Source: a bacterium
Lineage (GTDB): Bacteria > Bacillota > Clostridia > Lachnospirales > Lachnospiraceae
Assembly (NCBI GenBank): GCA_023663725.1
Contig: JAMPGX010000018.1
Coordinates: forward strand, 1-64,000
Reading direction: 5' to 3'
DNA length: 64,000 bases
Both the position numbers and the translations under genes were made by a program. A model generated the notes under the pieces. The model worked only from the letters and a program-made list of their open reading frames with translations, did not search any database and was not told the origin of the DNA. Each line of letters starts with the position of its first letter. Positions within the stretch are counted from its first letter, which is position 1. Shown one piece after another: positions 1-7,347 of the stretch.

Positions 1-67
1 CCAGTGCAAAATTTCTGGTTATTCATAAAAATTGGTTACAGCGAAATTGATTCAATGAGCGGAAAAG

Positions 68-96
68 TTGACATGCCTTCACATATTTGCTATCAT
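68..96 (+). promoter_or_regulatory. Promoter and structured leader of the first operon
   Basis: A TTGACA box (68-73) lies 17 bases from TATCAT (91-96), a good sigma-A promoter. The leader down to the ATG at 208 can form two hairpins: GCTGGC/GCCAGC around 115-136, and an imperfect stem between about 152 and 191 pairing ATACT-ACGA with TCGT-AGTAT. There is no T-tract, so neither is a terminator. Confidence 0.6.
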
Positions 97-207
97 ATAG
101 AAAGACTTGTCAGTGCTGGCGCATCACGGTGCCAGCGGGGGAATCTGTGAGAGATATACTGACGAGCGCTAACCGTTCGTGAGTATACATATGAGGGAGG
201 ATTTGTC

Positions 208-546
208 ATGTTCAGTTGGGGAGGCTGTGTGATCAAACTGTTGATCAGCATCGCGGTGGCGTGCGCCACAGGTGCAGAGCAGCAGAACATCGGCGCAAGG
301 ATAGTGATGGGAGTGCTGGTGTACAGCATCATATCCGCATGGTGGTATTGCTGCTGCAAGATGGGGAATTATATTATCGGGACTATCGTCTTTATCGGCG
401 TGGTCTTCCTGGCGACTTACGGGATCAGCGCGGCGCCGAACATTGTGCTCAAGGTCATATCCTACATAGCGATAATCGCTATCGCACTGGGGGGTGTCAT
501 AGCGGACATCTGGGGGATGATTCAGTCTGTTCGCTACAGGGTATAG
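208..546 (+). CDS. Small polytopic membrane protein, function unknown
   Basis: A 112-residue protein with about four hydrophobic stretches (roughly residues 6-20, 30-47, 53-72 and 80-105), so an integral membrane protein. The N-terminal part carries a WWYCCCK cysteine cluster. The ATG is supported by a GGGAGG site seven bases upstream. It resembles the small TrbC/VirB2-like or holin-like membrane proteins only in general build, and I do not recognise a family. It lies 59 bases before the response regulator-(p)ppGpp synthetase gene on the same strand and is probably co-transcribed with it from the promoter at 68-96. The gap holds a seven-base-pair GCCTGCG/CGCAGGC hairpin. Confidence 0.7.
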   Translation: MFSWGGCVIKLLISIAVACATGAEQQNIGARIVMGVLVYSIISAWWYCCCKMGNYIIGTIVFIGVVFLATYGISAAPNIVLKVISYIAIIAIALGGVIADIWGMIQSVRYRV

Positions 547-605
547 CAGGCGGGACAGTAGGGCCTGCGGAGCGCAGGCGGCGTTGTTGGGGGTCGTGAA
601 GTGCC

Positions 606-1679
606 ATGCAAAGGATAATGATTGTGGATGACGCGGAGATTAACCGCGAGCTGTTGCAGGACATATTGAAGGACAATTACATCATCGATATGGCCAGGGA
701 CGGCAGGGAGGCGCTGCAGAAGCTGCACCGGCACGAGAGTGAGACGGCGGCCATGCTGTTGGACCTGCAGATGCCGAAGATGGATGGTTTCTCCGTTATC
801 GCGGAGATGAAAAAGGACGGTCTGCAGGATAAGATACCGGTGCTGGTGATCAGCGGCGAGAGATCGGCGGAGATCGAGGATAAATGCTTTAAGCTGGGGG
901 TTTCGGATTTTATCCGCAAACCCTTTGACTCGTCCAACGTTCAGAACAGGGTGAGGAATGCCGTGGAGCAATATGCCCGCAGGAATCAGCTGGAGCAGCA
1001 GGTGGAGGAGCAGACGGAGACGCTGAAAAAGCAATATCAGATCATCCAGATGCAGGCGGAGGAGCTCAAGCGGGAGAAGCCCTTTGGCGATCTGATGATG
1101 CAGTACCGCTGCGCCATCATGGAGGTGGAGACCAAGCTGAAGATTCTCAACGAGGAGTTCTCGCGGGTCTATAACCGCAACCCGTTTGAATCCATTCAGA
1201 GCAGATTGAAATCGCCGGAGAGCATCTATGAGAAGCTGCGGCGCAAGGGCTATCCCATCACAGTGAAAAATATCGAGAGATATTTGAGCGACGTGGCGGG
1301 TGTCAGGGTGATCTGCTCTTTTCCAGATGATATCTACCGCCTGGCGGAGCTCTTTGTCAAGCAGGATGACATCGTCCTGCTGATGGAGAAGGACTATATC
1401 AAGAATCCCAAGGACAATGGATACCGGAGTCTGCATCTGATTCTGGACATTCCCATATTTTTGTCCAAAGGGAAAAAATACAGGAAGGTGGAGCTGCAGT
1501 TCCGCACCATTGCCATGGATTTCTGGGCCAGCCTGGAACACAAGCTGAAATACAAGAGGGATATGGATAACGCTGAGGAGATCGTAGCCCAGTTGAAGGC
1601 CTGCGCCGAGTCGATTGAAGCTCTGGACTATCAGATGCAGAAGATTCGGGATAAGATCGACGCGCCGAAGGACAGATGA
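606..1679 (+). CDS. Response regulator receiver fused to a RelA/SpoT-type (p)ppGpp synthetase
   Basis: The 357-residue protein has three parts. Residues 1-120 are a CheY-like receiver: acidic pair D8-D9, phospho-acceptor D53 (MLLDLQMPKMDG), S83 and K105. Residues about 122-157 are a glutamine- and glutamate-rich coiled coil. Residues about 165-350 are a small-alarmone-synthetase domain: substrate-binding RLKSPESIYEKLRRKG, D229 in DVAGVRVIC (metal ligand by comparison with RelQ), the NGYRSLH loop with Y273, and E296 in VELQFRT. No HD hydrolase domain is present, so it should make but not break (p)ppGpp. Phosphorylation by an unseen histidine kinase may control synthesis, probably through the coiled coil. 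The domain calls are firm; the regulatory link is inference. The ribosome site is weak. Confidence 0.9.
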   Translation: MQRIMIVDDAEINRELLQDILKDNYIIDMARDGREALQKLHRHESETAAMLLDLQMPKMDGFSVIAEMKKDGLQDKIPVLVISGERSAEIEDKCFKLGVSDFIRKPFDSSNVQNRVRNAVEQYARRNQLEQQVEEQTETLKKQYQIIQMQAEELKREKPFGDLMMQYRCAIMEVETKLKILNEEFSRVYNRNPFESIQSRLKSPESIYEKLRRKGYPITVKNIERYLSDVAGVRVICSFPDDIYRLAELFVKQDDIVLLMEKDYIKNPKDNGYRSLHLILDIPIFLSKGKKYRKVELQFRTIAMDFWASLEHKLKYKRDMDNAEEIVAQLKACAESIEALDYQMQKIRDKIDAPKDR

Positions 1680-1681
1680 CG

Positions 1682-3484
1682 CTACGCTGTCTCTTCCACA
1701 TAGTGCCTGGCCTGCGCCTCCCAGAGCGCTCTGTAGAGCCCGTCCGCTTCCCGCAGGCTGTCGTGCGTTCCGGTCTGCACCAGCTCTCCCTCCCTGAACA
1801 CCAGTATCCTGTCGCAGATTCTGCAGCTGGAGAGTCTGTGAGAGATCAGAATCGCCGTCTTTTGCTGTACCCGACTGCGAAACATCTCAAATATCTCATA
1901 TTCTGAGCGGGGGTCGAGCGCCGCCGTGGGCTCGTCCAGAATCATAATCGGCGCGTCTCGGTATAGCGCCCTCGCAATCGCAAGCTTCTGTTTTTCCCCG
2001 CCTGAGAAATTGACTCCCTGTTCATGAAAACGGCTGTATGCATAGGTCTCTTCCCGCTGTGGCAAGGCGGTGATCCTATCCAGCATCCCTACGGCTCGCA
2101 GGGCTTCTTCCACAGCGGGATCGCAGTTTTCAGGCTGCGCGGAGAGATTGACATTCTCCCTCACAGAGAAAGGCACCATGTCATAGTCCTGAAATACTGC
2201 GGCTATGGCTCGGCGGTATTCTCGACAGGAATACTCTCTGATATCTCGGCCATTCAGGGTGATTCTGCCGCCGGTCGGCTCATACAATCTGCACAAAAGC
2301 TTGATAAAGGTGGACTTGCCGGAACCGTTCTCTCCCACCAGCGCGGTCTTCTGGCCTCCGATAATCTCGCAGCTGACATTTTTCAGCACATCCTCCGTAC
2401 TGCCTGGATAGCGGAAACAGACCTGCTCGAACCGGAAAGTGAGCTTTGAGCTCTCTGCTGGCAGTTGTTCGGTTCCCGTGTCCGACAGACGGTCTGACTG
2501 TGCCAAAAAAGAACGGTAATCTGCGATATATTTGCCCTGATATACCAGCTTAATCGCATTCTCGATGAAGCTCTTCAAGCCGGCGTCAAACTGATTGGTC
2601 AGAGAGACCGCCATGCTCAGACTTCCTATTGTAAACAACGGCTCTGTTATCGCCTGAACCACAAAAAGACTGTAGGCCGCCAACAGATATCCGTATTTGG
2701 CCAGCGACAAAAGTGAACTGTAGCGGCATTCCGCCAGCGCTCCCTTTCGGTTGTTGCGGTATGACTCCTCCTGCAATCCATGCATTTTCTTGCGGTACAG
2801 GGGAATCAGATCATATACGCGGCTGTCCATGGCCGCCCGCTCGTCATGGGTCATAAAATAGGTATAGCTGAACACCAGATTCAGTCTGTCATTGTCCTGA
2901 CTAAACTCATACTGTCGCTTTTCCCTCTGCCTGTCCAGATATATCGTCAGGCCTCTCACCAGAAGAATCATGGCCGGCGCCATCAGATTGACGCCCCAGA
3001 AGAGAACCAGTATGGCGATCATTGTGATGGTCGATGTAAATAGGGTGAGCAGCGTGTTCAGGTATCCGGAGACACCGCCAATCCTGTGGATTCCGCTCTG
3101 CGCCAGCTCTCGTTTTTCCTGCATCTCTTTGCTCTCGATAAGCTCATAATCCATCGCTGCCGTCTTTTCCTGGAGAAGCACGTCAAATTGGTGGTTCACC
3201 AGAACCTCCAGATCCATGCACTTTGTCCTCAGCAGGCTTTGTAGCGCCGCAACTCCCGCGCCCGCAATCAGAATCGCCACTGTCAGCAATATCAGCTCTT
3301 TTGCGCCTCTGTCGCCCCCCAATTCATCCAGCAGGTATTTGCTCAGGACAGATGCCAGAATCGGGCCTGCCGTTCCCAGCAGCATTTGAAGCAGCAGGAG
3401 GATCAGGTAACCTCTGGATATATGGCTGGCCATTCGCATTACATAGATTCCGTTTTCCGCCAAAGCTTTACATTTGCTTTTCAT
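1682..3484 (-). CDS. ABC exporter half-transporter (membrane plus ATPase), second of a pair
   Basis: About 600 residues, a normal length for a fused exporter half. The N-terminal part has the type-I exporter membrane domain (about five to six helices, to roughly residue 320), followed by a nucleotide-binding domain with Walker A GENGSGKST near residue 385, signature FSGGEKQK, Walker B IMILDEP and the H-loop ISHRLSS. The ATG at 3484 is chosen because AAGGAG lies seven bases upstream; a TTG 33 bases earlier has no such site. It follows the other half-exporter by 35 bases and the two probably form a heterodimer. Substrate unknown: lipid, drug or peptide. No C39 peptidase domain is present. Confidence 0.85.
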   Translation of the reverse strand: MKSKCKALAENGIYVMRMASHISRGYLILLLLQMLLGTAGPILASVLSKYLLDELGGDRGAKELILLTVAILIAGAGVAALQSLLRTKCMDLEVLVNHQFDVLLQEKTAAMDYELIESKEMQEKRELAQSGIHRIGGVSGYLNTLLTLFTSTITMIAILVLFWGVNLMAPAMILLVRGLTIYLDRQREKRQYEFSQDNDRLNLVFSYTYFMTHDERAAMDSRVYDLIPLYRKKMHGLQEESYRNNRKGALAECRYSSLLSLAKYGYLLAAYSLFVVQAITEPLFTIGSLSMAVSLTNQFDAGLKSFIENAIKLVYQGKYIADYRSFLAQSDRLSDTGTEQLPAESSKLTFRFEQVCFRYPGSTEDVLKNVSCEIIGGQKTALVGENGSGKSTFIKLLCRLYEPTGGRITLNGRDIREYSCREYRRAIAAVFQDYDMVPFSVRENVNLSAQPENCDPAVEEALRAVGMLDRITALPQREETYAYSRFHEQGVNFSGGEKQKLAIARALYRDAPIMILDEPTAALDPRSEYEIFEMFRSRVQQKTAILISHRLSSCRICDRILVFREGELVQTGTHDSLREADGLYRALWEAQARHYVEETA

Positions 3485-3519
3485 GGGTATTCTCCTTACT
3501 ATTTTGTTGTTTCGCAATT

Positions 3520-5319
3520 TTACAGATAGCCCTGGGTCTGCATGGCGTATAGCTCGGTGTACAGGGAGCAGCTTTTCATGAGATTTTCATGTGTGCCTAT
3601 TCCCTCGACGTGGCCGTTTTTTAATACGACGATAGTGTCACAGAATCGGGTGCTTGCCAGTCTGTGCGAGATAAAGATTGTGCTCTTTCCCTGGGTCATC
3701 TCGGCAAAGGAGCGGTAGATCTGATCCTCGACAAAGGCATCCAGAGCCGCTGTGGGCTCGTCCAGCACCATGATCGGTGCGTCCTTGTACAGAGCTCTGG
3801 AGATCGCGAGCTTCTGTGCTTCGCCGCCGGACAGCTCCACCGCCTGATCGTGCAGACGCTTGACCAGATAGGTCCGCTCTCTGTCCGGCAGGCTTTGTAT
3901 TTTCGCAAGGAGGCCGGCCCTTGAGAGCGCCTGAACAATCCTCTCATTGTCGGCCATTTCCTCCGGCCGCATCGCGACATTTTCCAGGATCATGAAACCG
4001 TAGGTCAGCACATCCTGAAAGACAATGCTCAGAAGCTTTCGATAGTTCTCTCTGTCATATCCCAGATAGTTGCGCCCATTGATCAGGATCTCTCCCTGCG
4101 TGGGCGTATACAGCCTGCACAGCAATTTGATGAGTGTCGATTTGCCGGCTCCGTTCTCCCCCACAAGGGAAAAACGCATCCCCGGCTCTATCGTGAAGGA
4201 GATATGGGACAGCGCATTGTCGGCCGCATGGGGATAACGAAAGGACACATCCCGAAACTCAATCTTTACCGGCATATCCGGTTCGGGCGTCGAAGCCGTG
4301 TCTGCGCATTTCGCTGAAGACAGATATTCCTGATTGTGTTCTATCAGACTGCGGTAATCGTTCATGGCCAGTCGGTATTCCTGGAGCTTCAGCACATCCT
4401 GAATGATCATGTTTACGCGCTGGGAGGTGGCATGTATCACGGAAAGATGCAGGCTGAACTCGGCCAGGGACGATTGCCCGCATAGCACCTGTCTGATCAG
4501 GGTCCCGTAGATCGCCGCGTCGCTGACCGCATCAAGCAGCCGGTTCGTCAGGAACAGCTTCAACTGACGGTGCAGATTACGTCGGTATAATCCCCGTTTG
4601 CTCTCGAATGCCTTGTTGGTTCGAGATTGAAGCCACGGGAGCATCTCGTACATCCTGATGTCCTTGGCGTAGGCATCCTGTGTCACGCTCCTGTCCAGCC
4701 AGGCCAGCTCTCTGTCATAGGGGCTCATTGCCACCTGATTGCGGTAATTTTTCCTGTTGGTCTGTTCTGTCAACAGGTAATTCACAATGACGGAAGCGAT
4801 CACCAATGCAAACAGAACATAGTTCACATAGAAGGATACCAAGAGATAGACCAAAAAGGTCACAGTATCGCTGATCAGCGCAAAGGTATACAGGAAAATC
4901 CCAGCCAGACCGCCGCTGGGCGTGCTGATCGTCGAGTTTGCGTTCTGGAATTTATCCTGCTCCTGTGGGTTCTCAAATTGCGAATACGGTATGTTTAGCA
5001 GCAGCTCATCCAACTCCTGCGATATCCTTGTCCTCAGGAGAGACATTCTCGGCTGGTATAGCTGATTGGCAATTCTTGCACCTGCCTCTGTGAGCAGCAT
5101 ACCCATGGCAAACAGGAACACTTCTCCGACAATCAGCCTAAGGGAAGCCCCCCTCTCCACCAGACGTATTATTTCCGGCAAAAAAAACAGTCCCAGAAAA
5201 TCGAAGGCCAGCCGCAGAACGATATGTAAAAAATAGATGCCCAATACGGTTTTGTCTTTTCTGGCGATCTGCCTCAGAACGAAAAATACGTTGGAGGCAG
5301 CGCCATTTTTCTTTGTCAT
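3520..5319 (-). CDS. ABC exporter half-transporter (membrane plus ATPase), first of a pair
   Basis: 599 residues from the ATG at 5319, which has a strong AAGGAG site; an upstream in-frame start at 5418 would overlap the previous gene and lacks one. Membrane domain first, then an ATPase domain with GENGAGKST, ELSGGEAQK and IMVLDEPTAALD. Both halves keep full Walker and signature motifs, so neither looks like a catalytically dead partner. The gene starts 20 bases after the sigma-factor fusion and 35 bases before its partner, so all three are almost certainly one operon. The arrangement points to an exporter whose expression is set by the sigma-like regulator, but the cargo cannot be read from the sequence. 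Confidence 0.85.
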   Translation of the reverse strand: MTKKNGAASNVFFVLRQIARKDKTVLGIYFLHIVLRLAFDFLGLFFLPEIIRLVERGASLRLIVGEVFLFAMGMLLTEAGARIANQLYQPRMSLLRTRISQELDELLLNIPYSQFENPQEQDKFQNANSTISTPSGGLAGIFLYTFALISDTVTFLVYLLVSFYVNYVLFALVIASVIVNYLLTEQTNRKNYRNQVAMSPYDRELAWLDRSVTQDAYAKDIRMYEMLPWLQSRTNKAFESKRGLYRRNLHRQLKLFLTNRLLDAVSDAAIYGTLIRQVLCGQSSLAEFSLHLSVIHATSQRVNMIIQDVLKLQEYRLAMNDYRSLIEHNQEYLSSAKCADTASTPEPDMPVKIEFRDVSFRYPHAADNALSHISFTIEPGMRFSLVGENGAGKSTLIKLLCRLYTPTQGEILINGRNYLGYDRENYRKLLSIVFQDVLTYGFMILENVAMRPEEMADNERIVQALSRAGLLAKIQSLPDRERTYLVKRLHDQAVELSGGEAQKLAISRALYKDAPIMVLDEPTAALDAFVEDQIYRSFAEMTQGKSTIFISHRLASTRFCDTIVVLKNGHVEGIGTHENLMKSCSLYTELYAMQTQGYL

Positions 5320-5339
5320 GTCTTCCTCTCCTTCCCAGG

Positions 5340-7103
5340 TTATTTGGTCAGAACCATCAGGACTCCCTCCGGTCCCAGCGGACTCTTGGGAGCGTTCAGG
5401 ATTCCGCGGCCGATGCATTCCTCCGCCACGTCATGGAAGAAGGAGCAGGAGGCCACACTGGAGTTGTAGCAGGGATAATCTCCGGTCAAGTGCGGGGGAA
5501 TGTGCTTTTTCATGAATCCGGCCAATTCCTCTGCCAGAATCGGAGCCTGCCGGTGGATATCCTTCTGTAGATCGCGAAGCAGTTCCCGGAATTTGTGGTC
5601 GGCTTCCGTATCCCGAAACAGGACTACGATGGCCGGTATCAGGGTATCCCCGTCCCTCAGCAGGTATCCGCATTGTATCGCTCTGGCGGCAATCTCCTGT
5701 TCCCCGTCGGACAGGGAGGAGAGGCGCAGGCCGCCTGCGCAGCGTATGGTGAGGAGCATCACCGGGTCGCTGGAGATATTGTGGTCGCAGCCGAAATGGA
5801 GCTGCAGGCGTTTGCCGCTGAGATTTTCCACATAGATGTCGGAGTAGCCGCAGAGCTGCCGCGCGTGGATGCTGTTGCAGCCGTAGAAGAGCATGGGGAT
5901 ATTCTCGGCATCCGCTATGGCCACTGTGGTATAGGGCCGCTGCGACGGCGCTACATCGGGAAAAAGTGTACGCAACTGCGCTTGCACCTGCTCTCGGAAG
6001 TACAGAATCACCTTGTATAGCAGAGGCCAGAGCAGCAGGCGGCAATCGCTGAGTCCGCAAAGCTGAGCGAGCGAGAGGAGGCGCTTACGATTGTGCTCCA
6101 CATTGTCGGTCAGACATCGGCAGACAGCGTCCGTATGCTTGCGGTAAATGTCATTGGCCGCAAGGTATTCTTCCCTGTCCACAACGAGAATATTGGCGAG
6201 ATACTTGTCCTGCGCAGTTCTTTGCAGCAGCCCATACACTCCGTTGGCTCCCCGCTGTTGTATCTCCAGCTCCTGCTCGATATAGGGCATCGGAACATCC
6301 AGCTCTCTTGCCAGCTCAGCGGCGGTCTTGGCTTTGCGGCGGCACAGGTACACCAGATTCTGGGACAGTATGCGCTCCGCCTTATCGCTGGGATTATTTC
6401 CCACAGGGTCTCCGTTTCCGATAAAGGACAGGGCTACGGGTTGCAGGGTTCTGTTGGGATCTGTATGATTCAGATTCATTGTATCATCTCCTTGTCTGCG
6501 CTGTTTTGTGTCCGCCTGCTCTGGGCCGCTGTTGATCATCGTCCTGATCGTTCTGCGCGCTACAAACAATCGCTGCTTCACGGCGGTCTCAGTGAGTCCC
6601 AGGGCGCCGGCAATGTCGGAAATCTTGTGCCCTTCCAGATAATACATCACCGTAACCCTGCGGTATGTCAGGGATAAGAAGGAAATCTCCCGAAAGATTT
6701 CCGCGAGGCGCTCCTCCTGCTGCTTTTGTTTAAATGCGTCCATCACTATGTCTTCCGCAGAGTCCGCCGCCATGCTCTGAGCAGCTTTTCCCATCCGATT
6801 TGCGATGGAATTGTCAAATTCTCGGGAGTCATTTTCCAGAGCCTCCATGGAGATCAATCGGGCACTGTCTCTCTTTTTCCTCTCGCAGTAGTCCGCATAG
6901 ACGCGGTGGGCGACAGTCCATGAGAAGGCGTGGAAATGTTCGATCTCCCCGCTATGGCGCAGGGCCTTCAGTATGGTCAGTATGATGTCGGAACACAGAT
7001 CCTCGGCCTCGTGGGAGGTATTGCAGCGCTGATAGGCATAGGCGTACAGCTTGTCCAGAAATTGCTGGTCGGACAGCAGCTTGATCGCTTCATCTCTCTT
7101 CAT
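5340..7103 (-). CDS. ECF-like sigma-70 factor fused to a winged-helix-like C-terminal regulator
   Basis: About 587 residues if translation starts at the ATG at 7103; ATG 7121 is also possible, and neither has a close ribosome site. Residues 1-208 are a sigma factor: region 2 (AYAYQRCNTSHEAEDLC through WTVAHRVYADYCERKKR) and region 4 (FREISFLSLTYRRVTVMYYL, then the helix-turn-helix ISDIAGALGLTETAVKQRL). Residues about 209-587 form an unrelated domain with a helix-turn-helix-like segment (KTAAELARELDVPMPYIEQE), then some 300 residues I do not recognise. ECF factors are normally near 200 residues. An ATG at 6479 begins the second part and has its own strong AAGGAG, so this may be two cistrons fused by loss of a stop codon. 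It heads the exporter operon. Confidence 0.75.
   Translation of the reverse strand: MKRDEAIKLLSDQQFLDKLYAYAYQRCNTSHEAEDLCSDIILTILKALRHSGEIEHFHAFSWTVAHRVYADYCERKKRDSARLISMEALENDSREFDNSIANRMGKAAQSMAADSAEDIVMDAFKQKQQEERLAEIFREISFLSLTYRRVTVMYYLEGHKISDIAGALGLTETAVKQRLFVARRTIRTMINSGPEQADTKQRRQGDDTMNLNHTDPNRTLQPVALSFIGNGDPVGNNPSDKAERILSQNLVYLCRRKAKTAAELARELDVPMPYIEQELEIQQRGANGVYGLLQRTAQDKYLANILVVDREEYLAANDIYRKHTDAVCRCLTDNVEHNRKRLLSLAQLCGLSDCRLLLWPLLYKVILYFREQVQAQLRTLFPDVAPSQRPYTTVAIADAENIPMLFYGCNSIHARQLCGYSDIYVENLSGKRLQLHFGCDHNISSDPVMLLTIRCAGGLRLSSLSDGEQEIAARAIQCGYLLRDGDTLIPAIVVLFRDTEADHKFRELLRDLQKDIHRQAPILAEELAGFMKKHIPPHLTGDYPCYNSSVASCSFFHDVAEECIGRGILNAPKSPLGPEGVLMVLTK
6477..6493 (-). promoter_or_regulatory. 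Internal ribosome site and start codon inside the sigma-factor fusion
   Basis: On the minus strand AAGGAG (6493-6488) stands eight bases before an in-frame ATG (6479-6477) at the junction between the sigma part and the C-terminal part. It is a better initiation site than any at the 5' end of the gene. It suggests that the C-terminal part (379 residues) can also be made as a separate protein. Confidence 0.6.
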
Positions 7104-7294
7104 TGGGTTGTTTTGCTCCATATACTTTTTTTGTGGGTTACACTTATATAGTCGGTGCAGATAAGGGACGGTTATATAGTTTGTGATAATTTTTGTTTTA
7201 TTCGCTGTCACTATTTTTCATGGCGGACGCGGGACGCATCGGACGATTATTACCCTGTACCCGCTGCAGGCGTCGTCGCACAGTTCAGGAGCTA

Positions 7295-7323
7295 TTGAAA
7301 ACAGAGAGGGTTTATGCTAGGAT
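7295..7323 (+). promoter_or_regulatory. Promoter of the YD-repeat gene
   Basis: TTGAAA (7295-7300) and TAGGAT (7318-7323) are separated by 17 bases, 24 bases before the ATG at 7348. The rest of the 7122-7294 gap between the divergent genes holds nothing else I can name. Confidence 0.55.
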
Positions 7324-7347
7324 TAACAGGAGGGAAGGGCTGATCGT

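Noticed and set aside
534-1541. 335-codon frame on the minus strand
   Set aside because: Shadow of the receiver-synthetase gene, whose motifs are unmistakable; the composition (L, H and R rich) is typical of antisense frames.
3505-3522. TTTCGCAATT similar to a mobile-element end between the two exporter genes
   Set aside because: Only about ten bases match, there is no second end or target duplication, and it overlaps the stop codon region.
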